Shown one piece after another: positions 1 through 9,876 of a stretch of 64,000 nucleotides of DNA. Each line of letters opens with the position of its first letter. Position 1 is the stretch's first letter. Made by a program: the position numbers and the translations under genes. This DNA comes from Kutzneria sp. CA-103260 (GTDB lineage: Bacteria; Actinomycetota; Actinomycetes; Mycobacteriales; Pseudonocardiaceae): positions 4,092,001 to 4,156,000 of the forward strand of contig NZ_CP073318.1 of assembly GCF_018263855.1 (NCBI RefSeq), written 5' to 3'. Below the pieces are notes generated by a model. It worked only from the letters and a program-made list of their open reading frames with translations. It made no database searches and had not been told where the DNA came from.

Positions 1-3000
1 GGTGCGGGGCACCGTCGATCTCCGGGTAGACCGTACGCAGGCTCTCGTGCCGCGCCACCACGTCGGTCACCGCGGCGGCCAGGGCCTCCTCGTTGACCGC
101 GCCGTCGAGTCGGATAACGGCAGTGACGTTATAAGCCGAGCTGATGCCTTCGAGGCGGTTGAGGAACCACAACCGCCGCTGCGCGAAGGACAACGGCACC
201 ACCTCGGGCCGCTCAACCGGGGCCAGCGTGGGTCGGGCCTGGTCAGAAGCGTCCAGCTGCTGCGCCAACGCGGCGACGGTCGGCGCGTCGAACAGGGCCC
301 GTACCGCCAGCTCCACGCCCAGCACCGAGCGGACCCGGCTGACCAGGCGGGTCGCCAACAGCGAGTGGCCGCCGAGCTCGAAGAAACTCTCGGCCACGCC
401 AACGGAAGGCAGGCCCAGCACCTCGGCGAACAGTCCGCACAGGATCTCTTCGCGCGGGCCCCGAGCCGCACGCCCGCCACCACCGGTCACGGCTTCGGGC
501 ATGGGCAGCGCCTTGCGGTCGACCTTGCCGTTGGGGGTCAGGGGAAGCGCGTCGAGGACCATCACCACCGACGGCACCATGTACTCGGGCAGCACGCCCG
601 ACACCGAGTCACGCACGACCGCCGGCTGCACCGCGCCGACGACGTAGCCCACCAGGCGCTTCTGACCAGCGGAATCGGCGCGCACGTCCACCGCGACATC
701 GGTGATCCCCGGCACGGCCCGCAGCGCCGCCTCGACCTCACCCAGCTCGATCCGGTGGCCCCGCACCTTCACCTGGAAGTCCCGACGCTCCAAGAACTCC
801 AACTGACCATCAGGCAGATACCGAACCCGGTCACCGGTGCGATACATCCGCGCACCAGGCACGTCCGAGAACGGATCGGCCATGAAGGAGATCGCCGTCC
901 GGGTCGGGTTGTGCAGATACCCGCGGCCAACGCCGGTGCCGCCCACGTAGAGCTCACCGGGAACCCCCACCGGCACCGGCTGCAAGCCGTCACCCAGCAC
1001 ATACAACTGCGTGTTGCGCACCACCCGGCCGATCGGCACCCGCACCTCGCTCAGCGAGTCGCCGGCGCGGATGAAGGCGTGGGTCACGTCGTCCGAGCAC
1101 TCCGTGGGCCCATAAGCATTGACCAGCGGAATCAACGGGAAACGCTCGAACCACCGGGCACACAGATCCGGCGGCAACGCCTCACCCGTCACCACCAACC
1201 ACCGCAGATCGGCCAACTCCGGCACACCAGAACCGGCATCCCAACCATCCAAGGCGGCCCGCAGCAACGACGGCACAACCTCCAACACCGTGCACGGCAC
1301 CGCGAACAAGGCATCAGGATCAGACGCCGTGGAACGACCGACAACCCGCACAGTGCCGCCAACGATCAGCGGCAACAGCATCTGCCACACCGAGATGTCG
1401 AACGTCAGGGGCGCGTTCTGCACCACCACATCGCCGGCCGCCACGTCAAGGTCCTCGGCCTTGGCCAGCAGGTGGTTGACCATGCCGCGCCGATGCACCA
1501 TCGCACCCTTGGGCTTGCCGGTAGAACCCGACGTGAAAATCACATAAGCCAGATCATCCTCGGCACCGACAACCGGCGCCAACTCGTCGTCCTCGCCGTC
1601 GCCCAGCACAACCACGCGAACGGAACCATCAGCGGGCACCACCTCAGCGGCCAGCGAATCGAACTCGGGTGCCACCAGCAACAACCGGGCGCCACTGTCC
1701 TCCAACAACGAGGACAGCCGGGCCACCGGGGCGTTCGGGTCGAACGGCACATACGCGCCACCGGCCCCGAGGACACCCAGCACCGCCGCCACAAACCGCG
1801 CACTACGGTCGGACAGCACAGCAACCAACGAACCCGGCTCCACCGCACGGGAAACCAGACTCGCCCGCCGCACCAACGACCCATAAGTCACGGGGCCAAA
1901 GTCGTCCACCACGGCAACCGAGGACGGGTCACAGCGGCGCACCCGCTCCACGACCCCCTCGAAACCACCGTCCCGAGCGGAGTCGTTCCACTCCACCAAC
2001 AACTGCCGCCGCTCCGCCGAATCGAGCACATCAATGCGCCCCAGCAACCGGTCCGGCTCCGCCACCGCAGTGGCCATCAGGCCGACGACACGGTTGACGA
2101 TCTGTGTGGCCTCCGCGGCGCTGAACAGATCCGGCCCGTACTCCAGCCGCAGCTGCAACCGTTTGCCGGGAGAAACCCGCAGGTTCAACGGATAGTGGCT
2201 GGCGTCGCGGCCGGCGGCGAAGCGCACGGCCAGCCCCTCGGCCGGCGCGTCCAAACCGCTGGCGTCCAAGGGATAGTTCTCGAACACCAGCACGGTGTCG
2301 AACAGCTCGCCCACACCAGCCAGACCCTGCACCTCGGCCAAGCCCAGGTGCTGGTGGGGAATCAGCGCCGACTGCTGGTCCTGCAGCGAAGTCAGCGCCG
2401 TCAGCAGCGAATCGCCGGGCCGCAGCCGCATACGCACCGGCACGGTGTTGATGAACAGGCCCACCATGGTCTCGATGCCGGGAATCTCCGGCGGACGACC
2501 GGAATTCGTGGCGCCGAACGCGACGTCCTGCCGCCCGGTGAGCACGCCGAGCAGAATCGCCCAGCAGCCCTGCACCACCGTGTTCAGGGTCAGGCCGTTG
2601 GCCCGCGCCCAGCCGCTGAGCCGGGCCGTGACCTCCTCCGACAGCTCGACGATCGCGCTGCCGGGCATCACCGGCACCCGGTCGGGGTTGACCGGCGCCA
2701 CCCGGGTCGGCTCCTCGAAGCCGGCCAGGGCCGTGCGCCAGGCCTGGAGCCCGGCGGCCTTGTCCTGCTTGGCCAGCCAGGACAGGTAGTCCCGGTAGGG
2801 AGTCACCCGCGGCAGGTCATTGTTGTTGTACAAAGCAAACAGCTCGCGCACGAGCACCGACATCGACCAGCCGTCGGCCAGGATGTGGTGGTTGCTCAAC
2901 AGGAACCGGTGCTCGGTGGCTGATAGTCGAACCAAGGTGGCCCGCAGCAGCGGTGGTTTGGCCACGTCGAAGCGCTGCACCCGGTCGGCCTCGGTGATCC

Positions 3001-3347
3001 GCTCCAGCTCGGCGTCCCGCTCGGCCGAGGGCAGCCCCGACAGGTCGATCTCCTGCCAGGGCAACGTGACCGCGGCCGGGATGACCTGCACGGCCTGGCC
3101 GGACTTGGTGTAGCGGAAACCGGCCCGCAGGTTGGCATGTCGCGCCAGCAACGCCTGCGCGCTCGCCCGCAGCAGAGCCGCGTCCAGCCGGCCGTCGAAG
3201 TCCAGCACCAGCTGCACGGTGTAGACGTCGACCGCCTGCGGGTCGACCACCGCGTGGAACAGCAGCCCCTCCTGGAAAGGCGACAGCGGAAGGACGTCGT
3301 TCAACCCCGAACGCTTCACAGGGATCCCCACCCGTTCACTCGTCATA
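1..3347 (-). CDS. Nonribosomal peptide synthetase, C-A-T-C..., cut by the window edge
   Basis: This is the first 1115 residues of an NRPS that continues beyond position 1. The ATG at 3347 opens a condensation domain (about residues 10-430) beginning LPLSPFQEGLLFHA and carrying the intact HHILADG motif near residue 155. An adenylation domain follows (about 455-950; FDISVWQ, NAYGPTE), then a carrier domain with GGHSL near residue 993, then the start of a second condensation domain. The N-terminal C motif is the type usually found after epimerization domains, so it probably accepts the D-residue from the NRPS at 13335-21092. Reading the ten specificity positions by eye gives D-I-W-S-V-T-A-D-D-K, the same as module 1 of that NRPS. 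I infer diaminopropionate as substrate from the Dap genes in the cluster. The gene stands apart from the other NRPS and has its own upstream region. Confidence 0.93.
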
Positions 3348-3714
3348 ACGTTGCGTGTCGTGGTCACGCACGGGGGTTAACCCCACCGCGACCGTGGTTC
3401 TGCCACCATCGCTCCCCCGATGGCCGGCAGGACAGAATTGAGCATGTCCGGAGAGGACCCCTCGAGTACCAGGGAGGGGAGCCCGGCGGCGGTGACTCGG
3501 ATGTCCCCCCAACACCGCCGGCGGCGCGACACTCGCCGGAATCACCCCACCGGACGGCGGGGCGCCGGGAATCACCCCATCCCCGGTTCCCGCTGTCGCC
3601 TCGGATGGCGGGGCACAACCGGGATCCACCCCACCACGGCGGCGTGTGCGCGCCGCCGGCCCGGTTCCCCCCATCCCACCGGCCTCATCCCGTCCCCACC
3701 GAGGCCGTACGTCG

Positions 3715-3748
3715 GCGGTGCCGTGGTACTCCCCCACCACGGCACCGC
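3715..3748 (+). terminator. 12-bp stem with T-rich tail
   Basis: The sequence 3715-3726 is the exact reverse complement of 3737-3748, with a 10-nt loop. On the plus strand it is followed by CCTTTTCTT, as in an intrinsic terminator. No plus-strand gene ends just before it, so its client is unclear. It may simply insulate the NRPS promoter. Confidence 0.45.
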
Positions 3749-3781
3749 CCTTTTCTTGTGTCCGAACAAGAACAAGCCAAA

Positions 3782-3809
3782 ATCCGCCACGCCAGCGGGC
3801 GTGGCGGAT
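3782..3809 (-). terminator. 12-bp stem-loop terminator of the gene at 3824-4486
   Basis: Positions 3782-3793 pair exactly with 3798-3809 around a 4-nt loop. Read on the minus strand the stem is followed by TTTTGG and lies 15 nt past the stop codon of the gene at 3824-4486. Confidence 0.7.
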
Positions 3810-3823
3810 CGAGGTGTAGGCGG

Positions 3824-4486
3824 TTACCGCACGCCGACCTGCGGCTGGCCGGCGTACCCCGGGGCGGACGCCGAGCTGCTGCCCAGCAACGCCGCGGTGA
3901 TCAGCGCGTTCAGCCGCAGCAGGGCCGGCGTGAAGATCCACCAGAGCAGGAACGACACCGCGGCCAGCCCCAGGCCGACCTGCACCTCGTTGGCGCTGGT
4001 GACCCAGAACCCCGACATGTACGGGAAGCCGTGCCGGCCGACCGGCAGCGTGTTCCAGAACACGGGCAGCAGCAACGCGGTCAGCCCGTGCAGGAACAGC
4101 GCCACCGGCACCAGCAGGATGGTCATCCCGCTGATGAAGTTGAAGAACAGGAACGCGATGTCCCGCCAGGTGCTGGTGTCCGACAGGGCCGTGAGGAACC
4201 GCGCGAGCGGCCCGCCCTCGGTCGGGGTGCGCGGGGTGCGCGGGATGCTCCGGCCCAGCACCTTCTCGGCGCTGCGCAGGTGCAGGTCGGTGAACGGCCG
4301 CTGGGCCGCCACCAGGCCGAGGAACAGGAACCCGCCGAGCACGGTGAACGACAGCAGGCCGGCGACCACGGTGCAGGTCACCAGCACGAAGCCGAGCACC
4401 GAAACGACGGAGAGTCCGATGGCCAGTCCGGTCAGACGCAGGCGCCTCATGATGCTCAGATCCCTCCAGAAACCGATGTTGGCCAT
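3824..4486 (-). CDS. Membrane protein resembling the actinobacterial 'putative sensor' domain
   Basis: The product is a 220-residue integral membrane protein with about four hydrophobic segments (near residues 18-60, 115-145 and 165-190). A middle stretch, LSDTSTWRDIAFLFFNFI, resembles the 'Sensor' domain found at the N-terminus of some actinobacterial histidine kinases. No kinase domain is attached, so this is a stand-alone copy. An internal ATG at 4450 is an alternative start, with GGAGGG upstream of it. The gene lies between the partial NRPS and the PKS block. A role in the biosynthetic cluster cannot be read from the sequence. Confidence 0.7.
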   Translation of the reverse strand: MANIGFWRDLSIMRRLRLTGLAIGLSVVSVLGFVLVTCTVVAGLLSFTVLGGFLFLGLVAAQRPFTDLHLRSAEKVLGRSIPRTPRTPTEGGPLARFLTALSDTSTWRDIAFLFFNFISGMTILLVPVALFLHGLTALLLPVFWNTLPVGRHGFPYMSGFWVTSANEVQVGLGLAAVSFLLWWIFTPALLRLNALITAALLGSSSASAPGYAGQPQVGVR

Positions 4487-4640
4487 GATCCTGCCCGAGC
4501 TCCATGGCCCCGGTCAGTGGGTCTGGGCCCACGGTGGTGGGGTTTACCCCCCCAATCGATCTGGGTCGTAGCGTCCGTGTGGCGGCAACCCCCGACCCGG
4601 CAAGGTGAGGACCACACGAGAACTGTGGAAGGGAGCAGCC

Positions 4641-5639
4641 ATGCGGAGCGTCCTGCGCTGGCATCGGCCGTTGATGGTGTTCGCGATCGCCATGGTCGCG
4701 TTGATCGCGGTCTGCGCGGTGGGACTCGTCGTCGACCAGAGAATGCTGGTCGGGGCTCCGGTCTGGTTGAAGCCGTTCAAGTTCGCCGTGTCGTTCACGC
4801 TGTACACGGTCACGCTGGCCTGGGTGATCTCGCTGCTGCCGGCCTCCCGGCCGAAACTGCGCAAGGTCGGCTGGTGGTCGGGCACCGCGATCGTGGTGCT
4901 GTCCAGCGGCGAGTGGATCATCCTGCTGACCCAGGTCGTGCGGGGCCGCATGTCCCACTTCAACTACGCCACCGAGCTGGACGGCGCGTTCTACAACGCG
5001 ATGGGCTTCATGGTGGCGTTCGTCTGGATCGCCACTCTGGTGATCACCATCCTGGTGATGATCGCCAAGCCGGGCCGCCGCTCCACGGCGTGGGCGCTGC
5101 GGCTGGGCCTGAGCCTGTCGGTGATCGGCATGGCCCTCGGCGAGCTGATGAACCTGCCCACCCCCGACCAGCAGCGCGTCCTCGACCAGGGCGGCCAGCC
5201 CCCGGTGATCGGTGGGCACAGCGTCGGCGTGCCCGACGGCGGCCCCGGCATGCCGATCACCGACTGGTCCACCACCGGCGGCGACCTGCGCATTCCGCAC
5301 TTCGTCGGCATGCACGCGCTGCAGGCGCTGCCGCTGTTCGCGATGCTGCTGGGCCTGCTGGCCGGGCGTTGGCTGCTGCTGCGGGACGAGAAGGTCCGCG
5401 TCGGCCTGGTGATGGTCGCCGCTCTGGGTTACGCCGGCCTGATCGCGCTGGTCACCTGGCAGGCGCTGCGCGGCCAGTCGCTGATCCACCCGGACGTGCT
5501 GACGCTGGGCGCGCTGGCGGCGCTGATCGTCGTGGTGACGATCAGCGGGCGGGCGGTGCTGGCCGCGGGCCGGGCGCGAGCCGCGGTCGCCGAACCGGAG
5601 CACATTGCCGAGCGGGAGTTGGTCCTGAGCAGCCGCTGA
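4641..5639 (+). CDS. Polytopic membrane protein of unknown function
   Basis: I do not recognise a characterised family. The 332-residue product has about seven to eight hydrophobic segments and a Gly/Pro-rich extracytoplasmic loop near residues 175-215. The ATG at 4641 was chosen because GGAAGGGAG lies 5-13 nt upstream. An upstream in-frame ATG at 4605 lacks a site. The gene reads against its neighbours, ends at a strong shared terminator, and is probably its own transcription unit inserted within the biosynthetic region. Confidence 0.8.
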   Translation: MRSVLRWHRPLMVFAIAMVALIAVCAVGLVVDQRMLVGAPVWLKPFKFAVSFTLYTVTLAWVISLLPASRPKLRKVGWWSGTAIVVLSSGEWIILLTQVVRGRMSHFNYATELDGAFYNAMGFMVAFVWIATLVITILVMIAKPGRRSTAWALRLGLSLSVIGMALGELMNLPTPDQQRVLDQGGQPPVIGGHSVGVPDGGPGMPITDWSTTGGDLRIPHFVGMHALQALPLFAMLLGLLAGRWLLLRDEKVRVGLVMVAALGYAGLIALVTWQALRGQSLIHPDVLTLGALAALIVVVTISGRAVLAAGRARAAVAEPEHIAERELVLSSR

Positions 5640-5643
5640 CGGC

Positions 5644-5694
5644 GAGCACGCCGAACGGGAGGAACCACGCGGGTTCCTCCCGTTCGGCGTGCTC
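5644..5694. terminator. 23-bp perfect-stem bidirectional terminator
   Basis: Positions 5644-5666 are the exact reverse complement of 5672-5694, with a 5-nt loop. The hairpin sits between two convergent genes ending at 5639 and 5711. It lacks a long T-run, as is common in high-GC actinomycetes. Confidence 0.8.
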
Positions 5695-5710
5695 GACCAG
5701 GGCATGCGAC

Positions 5711-6865
5711 TCAGTCGCGGCCGGCGAGCAGGATGCGGTGCATCGGGGTGTCGATCAGGGCGACCCGGCGCAGGCCGGCCCCGGTCAGCCACTCGTCGTA
5801 CTGGTCGAGCGTGTACGCGTCGCCGCCGCCGGTGGCCATCATGGAGGCGGCGAACAGCCGGAAGAACCGGTTCTGGGTGGAGTTCTGCTGGACCTCGTCC
5901 TCGACCACGATCTGGTCGACGATGGCCACCAGGCCGCCGTCGGCCAGCGCCTTGTTGGCCTTGATGGCCAGGTCGCGGGCGTCCTCGGGGGTCTGCAGGT
6001 GGAAGATGTTGACAAAAAGCACCAGGTCGAAGCCGGTGCCCCAGTCCTCGCGCCAGAAGTCGCGGCGCAGCGGGTGGAACCGGTCGGCCACGTCCAGCTG
6101 CTCGCTCTGGGCGATGGCCAGCGGCAGGATGCGCTCCACGTCCAGGCCGGTCGCGGTCAGGCCGGCGAACTGCTGCAGCAGCAGCTGGCTGTAGATGCCG
6201 GTGCCGCAGCCGACGTCGAGCATGCCGGCCGTCTTGTCGCCGGCCCAGCCGTGCTCCTTGAGCTGCGCGGACAGCGCGTGCACGACCGGCGGGGCCCAGA
6301 AGTTGATGCCGCGCACCAGGGACTCGTACTCCGAGGCCGAGATCTGGTTGTGCTGCTGGGATCCGTCGTCGGCCAGCGCGCCGGTGCGCACCGTCTCGGC
6401 CAGGTTTCGCCAGGCGCCCCAAGCCATCTGGCGGTCATAGCCGATCTTGCCGGCCAGGCTGAACAGACCGTCGGGCCGCAGCACGTCGCGGACCTCGTCG
6501 GGCAGCACGTAGACCACGGTGCCGTCGGCGTCCCAGGTGCGGACCAGCAGGTCGTAGGCGTTCAGGCCGTCCAGCAGGACGCGGGTGGCCTTCGCGTTGG
6601 TGGACAAGGACTTGGCCAGCTCGTCGGCGGTGGCCGGGCCCTTGGCCAGCTCGTCGAACACGCCGAGGTCGAAGGCGGCCTCGATGGCGCCGGGGGCCCA
6701 CAGGCTGATCAGGTGCTCGTAGAGCCGGTGCGCGGCGCGCACCACCCGGGGCTGCCCGTCGCCGGCCGGCAGCAGCGCCGTGTCGACAAGCGGCTGCACG
6801 TTGCCGAACAGCGTGTTGTCCTCGAAAGATGCGCCGTCCGGCCGCACCTGCGCACTGGAAGTCAT
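5711..6865 (-). CDS. SAM-dependent methyltransferase with N-terminal dimerisation domain
   Basis: The 384-residue protein has a helical N-terminal region (about 40-150) like that of small-molecule O-/N-methyltransferases. A class I SAM-binding fold follows, with motif I DVGCGTGIYSQ near residue 218 and an acidic LDVE further on. It is the last gene of the PKS block, 65 nt after the flavoenzyme, and probably methylates the polyketide or peptide product. Whether O, N or C is the acceptor cannot be told from sequence. The start at 6865 fits the conserved N-terminus. Confidence 0.87.
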   Translation of the reverse strand: MTSSAQVRPDGASFEDNTLFGNVQPLVDTALLPAGDGQPRVVRAAHRLYEHLISLWAPGAIEAAFDLGVFDELAKGPATADELAKSLSTNAKATRVLLDGLNAYDLLVRTWDADGTVVYVLPDEVRDVLRPDGLFSLAGKIGYDRQMAWGAWRNLAETVRTGALADDGSQQHNQISASEYESLVRGINFWAPPVVHALSAQLKEHGWAGDKTAGMLDVGCGTGIYSQLLLQQFAGLTATGLDVERILPLAIAQSEQLDVADRFHPLRRDFWREDWGTGFDLVLFVNIFHLQTPEDARDLAIKANKALADGGLVAIVDQIVVEDEVQQNSTQNRFFRLFAASMMATGGGDAYTLDQYDEWLTGAGLRRVALIDTPMHRILLAGRD

Positions 6866-6930
6866 CGCCAGATTCCCCGCTCTTGAACCGTTGTTGCCGT
6901 GGTTGTGTTTCCGCTGTCGCGCGAGCGCGC

Positions 6931-8613
6931 TCATCCCACCCGCGCCAGGCCCTTGGCCCGGCGCCGCTGGGTCCCCCTGGAGACCGCCAGCGGATCCCAG
7001 TCGGCCGCCCGCTCGGGCAGCAGGGCCGGGTTCGCGAGCACCGCGCCGCCAAGCACCTCGGGCAGCAGCGGCCGCCCGAGGATCTGTGCGGCGCAGGAGA
7101 TCCCCCCGATCATCGCGCCGGAGACCCCGCTCCCGGCGCGTGTGTTCTGACCGACCAGATAAAGGCCGTCCACCACGGTTCGGGTGTCGGGGCGCGCCCC
7201 GAACCCGCCCCAGTGCGCCAGCCCGTAGGGCGTGCCGCCGCTGGAGAGCGTGTACCGCTCGTGGGTTAGCGGCGTGCCCAACTCCAGGTGCGTGATGTGG
7301 TCGCGGAACGGGCCGAGAGCCTGCTCCGCGGTGCGCAGCAGTTCGTCGGTCCACCACTGCTTGCTGCGCTGGTACGCCGGGTCGCGCCGGTAGCGTGTCC
7401 CGTCGGCCGGGCCGCCGGCCACGCCCCAGTCCGGGTAGTCGGCCCGGGCCAGGGTCATCACCTGGAAGTTGCTGTGGCCGGGCGGGCACACGTCGGCCCG
7501 GCCCTGTTCCTTCACCGAGGCGAAGGAGCAGAACGCCGACCGGATCTCCTTCGGCGTGCCCTCGGCCAGTTCCCGGTACATGGACTCGATGTCCTCGTCC
7601 CGGAACCACCACAGGTTGGCGTTCGGCCGGTCGGGGAGCTCGATGTCCAGTGCCACATAGAGAACGGCGAACGCCAGGCGCATCTGCGTCTTCCGTGTCT
7701 TGCGCACCAGCGCCGCCGGGAAGTTCTGCTCACCGCCGGCCAGATCCAGCACCGTACGGCGGAAGTCCGCATTGGACACCACCAGCGGCGCGGTGTGCAC
7801 TTCGCCGTCGTCCAGCTGCACGCCCGTGGTCTTGCCGTCCTCGATGGTGATCCGCTCGACCCGCTTGCGGGTGCGCAGGCTGCCGCCGTGCGCCTCGATC
7901 ACCTCGACCAGCGCGGCGACCAACGCCTGGCCGCCGCCTTCCGGGTAGTAGGCGCCGCGCAGGTAGTGGTCGACCATGCTCAAGTGCGTGGACACAGTGA
8001 CCTGGTCCGGTGCCGCGCCGTAGTTGGCCGACTGCCCGGCGAGCACCGTTCTGGCCCTCGTGGACAGTCCACAGTGGTCGAACAGCGCGGCAAGGCTGCC
8101 CCGGGCCATGACCATCAGCTCCAGGCTTTCCCGGGACTGCTGGCCAAGTCCTTCACTGCGCAACAGGCCGGACCGTTGCAGGTCGCAGACTTCCCGGCCG
8201 ATGCGTACATAGGTGTCGATGCCGTGGGCGTCGGCCGGCAGCGCGGCCACCAGCCGGTCCCGGTAGCGGTCCCAGCCAGCCGGCACGTCCACCGTGACGG
8301 TGGGCAGCTGGATCCGGTCGAACCCGTCCGGGTCCATCTCCAGGAACCGCACCCGCTCGGCCAGGCCCAGCCCGGAGAGAATCCCCGGGATGAGCCCGTC
8401 CGGCCCGCAGTCGCCCAGGTAGTGCACGCCCACGTCGAACTCGTAGGCCCGGCGGCGACGGAAGGTGTGCCCGTTGCCACCCGCCACGTCGTGGTGCTCG
8501 AACACCACGACCTTGTAGCCGCTGACGGCCAGGTAGGCGGCGCACACCAGCCCGCCGAACCCGGCGCCGACCACGACCGCGTCCCAGTTCTCGGCTTCCC
8601 CGCGAGTGATCAC
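6931..8613 (-). CDS. Phytoene-desaturase-like FAD-dependent oxidoreductase
   Basis: The 560-residue protein opens with a dinucleotide-binding motif, VVVGAGFGG, followed by LVCAAYLAVSGYKVVVFE. It has the C-terminal GLYLVGQNT...SGV.GAM region typical of the CrtI/CrtISO amine-oxidase superfamily. The GTG at 8613 was chosen because GGAGGA lies 2-7 nt upstream and it follows the KR stop by 13 nt. Enzymes of this family occur in reducing type II PKS clusters that make cinnamoyl-type acyl groups, where they are proposed to dehydrogenate a cyclised polyene. By analogy I suggest oxidation or isomerisation of the polyene chain. No carotenoid genes are present. Confidence 0.85.
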   Translation of the reverse strand: MITRGEAENWDAVVVGAGFGGLVCAAYLAVSGYKVVVFEHHDVAGGNGHTFRRRRAYEFDVGVHYLGDCGPDGLIPGILSGLGLAERVRFLEMDPDGFDRIQLPTVTVDVPAGWDRYRDRLVAALPADAHGIDTYVRIGREVCDLQRSGLLRSEGLGQQSRESLELMVMARGSLAALFDHCGLSTRARTVLAGQSANYGAAPDQVTVSTHLSMVDHYLRGAYYPEGGGQALVAALVEVIEAHGGSLRTRKRVERITIEDGKTTGVQLDDGEVHTAPLVVSNADFRRTVLDLAGGEQNFPAALVRKTRKTQMRLAFAVLYVALDIELPDRPNANLWWFRDEDIESMYRELAEGTPKEIRSAFCSFASVKEQGRADVCPPGHSNFQVMTLARADYPDWGVAGGPADGTRYRRDPAYQRSKQWWTDELLRTAEQALGPFRDHITHLELGTPLTHERYTLSSGGTPYGLAHWGGFGARPDTRTVVDGLYLVGQNTRAGSGVSGAMIGGISCAAQILGRPLLPEVLGGAVLANPALLPERAADWDPLAVSRGTQRRRAKGLARVG

Positions 8614-8626
8614 GTCCTCCTCCCCG

Positions 8627-9370
8627 TCAGATGCTGATGCCGCCGTGGATCTCCAACACGGACCCGGTGACATAGGCCGCGCCCGGCGAGGCCAGGTAGG
8701 CCACCATGTCGGCCACCTCGGCCGCGGTGCCGAAGCGCCCCAACGGAATGCCGGCCAGCAGCTTGGCCCGGGCCTGCGCGGTCAGCGCCTCGGTCATGTC
8801 GGTCTCGATCATGCCGGGGGCCACCGCGTTGACCTTGATGCCGTAGCGGCCGACCTCCTTGGCCATGGCCTTGACGAACCCGATGACGCCGGCCTTGGAC
8901 GCCGAGTAGTTGGTCTGCGTGGCCAGTCCGTACACACCGGACACCGAGGAGATCGCGATCACCGATCCCCGGCGCCGCTTCATCATCGGGAACACCACGG
9001 ACCGGCCGACGTGGAAGACGCCGTCCAGGTTGGTGTCCATGACGGCCCGCCAGTCCTGGTCGGGCATCTTCACCAGGGGCCCGTCGCGGGTGATGCCGGC
9101 CGAGGTGACGGCCAGCTCGATCGGGCCGAACTGCTCGGTGTCGCCCACCCAGGAGCGCACCGCCTCGCTGTCGCTGACGTCGACCCGCCGCGCCAGCACC
9201 CGCACGCCCAGCCCGACAAGCTCCTTCTCCAGCTCGTCGGCGGCCTTCTCGTCGCTGCGGTAGCAGAAGCTGATGTCGAAGCCGTCGGCGGCCAGCCGCT
9301 GCGCGACCGCCCGTCCGATGCCGCGGGACGCGCCGCTGACCAGTGCCACTCTGCCGTTGTTGTCGGTCAT
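8627..9370 (-). CDS. 3-ketoacyl-ACP reductase (FabG family) of the type II PKS
   Basis: The 247-residue short-chain dehydrogenase has the NADPH motif SGASRGIG near residues 11-18, NxAG as TSAGITRDG, a catalytic Ser in ISSVSGVYG and YSASK near residue 152. It is full length for FabG. Its ATG overlaps the stop of the preceding dehydratase (ATGA at 9367-9370), so translation is coupled. It would reduce each beta-keto intermediate on the ACP to a beta-hydroxy group, ready for dehydration by the paired hotdog proteins. Confidence 0.92.
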   Translation of the reverse strand: MTDNNGRVALVSGASRGIGRAVAQRLAADGFDISFCYRSDEKAADELEKELVGLGVRVLARRVDVSDSEAVRSWVGDTEQFGPIELAVTSAGITRDGPLVKMPDQDWRAVMDTNLDGVFHVGRSVVFPMMKRRRGSVIAISSVSGVYGLATQTNYSASKAGVIGFVKAMAKEVGRYGIKVNAVAPGMIETDMTEALTAQARAKLLAGIPLGRFGTAAEVADMVAYLASPGAAYVTGSVLEIHGGISI

Positions 9371-9876
9371 CGTCGCAAACCCCCGCTGATTGCCCCGGCC
9401 TTCTCCGGGCGCAGCTGTTCGGCCGGCCGGAAGGCCATCACGGCGGTGGTCACGGTGACCACCGTCCGCCCGGCCACCCGGCTCTCGCCGTGGAAGATCA
9501 TGGTTTCGCCCATGTCACGCTGTAAGACGATGTGGTGCTCCACGACGTCGCCGGGGAGCACCGGCCCGTGGAAGTCCACTCCGGACACCGAGCCGAGCAG
9601 CATCACCTTGTCGTGCAAGGCCTCAGGTCCACCCGCGGTGAGCATGGCGAGCACGCCGGCCGACTGCGCCCACGACTCGACCAGCAGGGTCGAGGGATAG
9701 GCCAGTTCCTCGTCGGTGACCTCGTCCGCGAGGTCGGCGTACCAGGGTTCGTTGCAGGTCACGGCTTTCACCGTGGTGATGCGTTCGCCGGGCACGACGT
9801 CGAGCACCCGGTCGACCAGCAGGATCGGATAGCGGTGCGGCAGCAGGCGCCGCAGCTCCGGCAGGGTGACCTTCAC
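9367..9876 (-). CDS. FabZ-like dehydratase subunit lacking the catalytic His
   Basis: The 169-residue hotdog protein starts MKVTLPELRRLLPHRYP, the characteristic FabZ N-terminus, and keeps the Glu-containing helix as LLVESWAQSAG. The GHFPG segment that normally supplies the catalytic histidine is replaced by an unrelated loop, ADLADEVTDEELAYPS. The GTG start at 9876 overlaps the upstream stop (GTGA). It very likely works as a heterodimer with the next-door protein at 9873-10286, which has the histidine. Such paired dehydratases are known in type II polyene PKS systems. Confidence 0.88.
   Translation of the reverse strand: MKVTLPELRRLLPHRYPILLVDRVLDVVPGERITTVKAVTCNEPWYADLADEVTDEELAYPSTLLVESWAQSAGVLAMLTAGGPEALHDKVMLLGSVSGVDFHGPVLPGDVVEHHIVLQRDMGETMIFHGESRVAGRTVVTVTTAVMAFRPAEQLRPEKAGAISGGLRR

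Larger units (their letters stand above)
3348..3823. other. 476-bp non-coding region upstream of the partial NRPS
   Basis: I see no convincing gene here. The region contains two terminator-like hairpins (listed separately) and three direct repeats of a GC-rich motif at about 3535-3551, 3564-3582 and 3618-3635. Read on the minus strand these are variants of GGTGGGGTGATTCC. It must contain the promoter of the NRPS that starts at 3347. The repeats could be operator sites, but no regulator is encoded nearby to support that. Confidence 0.5.

Noticed and set aside
2..6886. Very long plus-strand reading frames (2-2923 and 3137-6886) opposite the NRPS and PKS genes
   Set aside because: They are rich in Arg, Gln, His and Pro, have no domain pattern, and mirror well-recognised minus-strand genes or run through terminators. 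They are antisense shadows of high-GC coding DNA.
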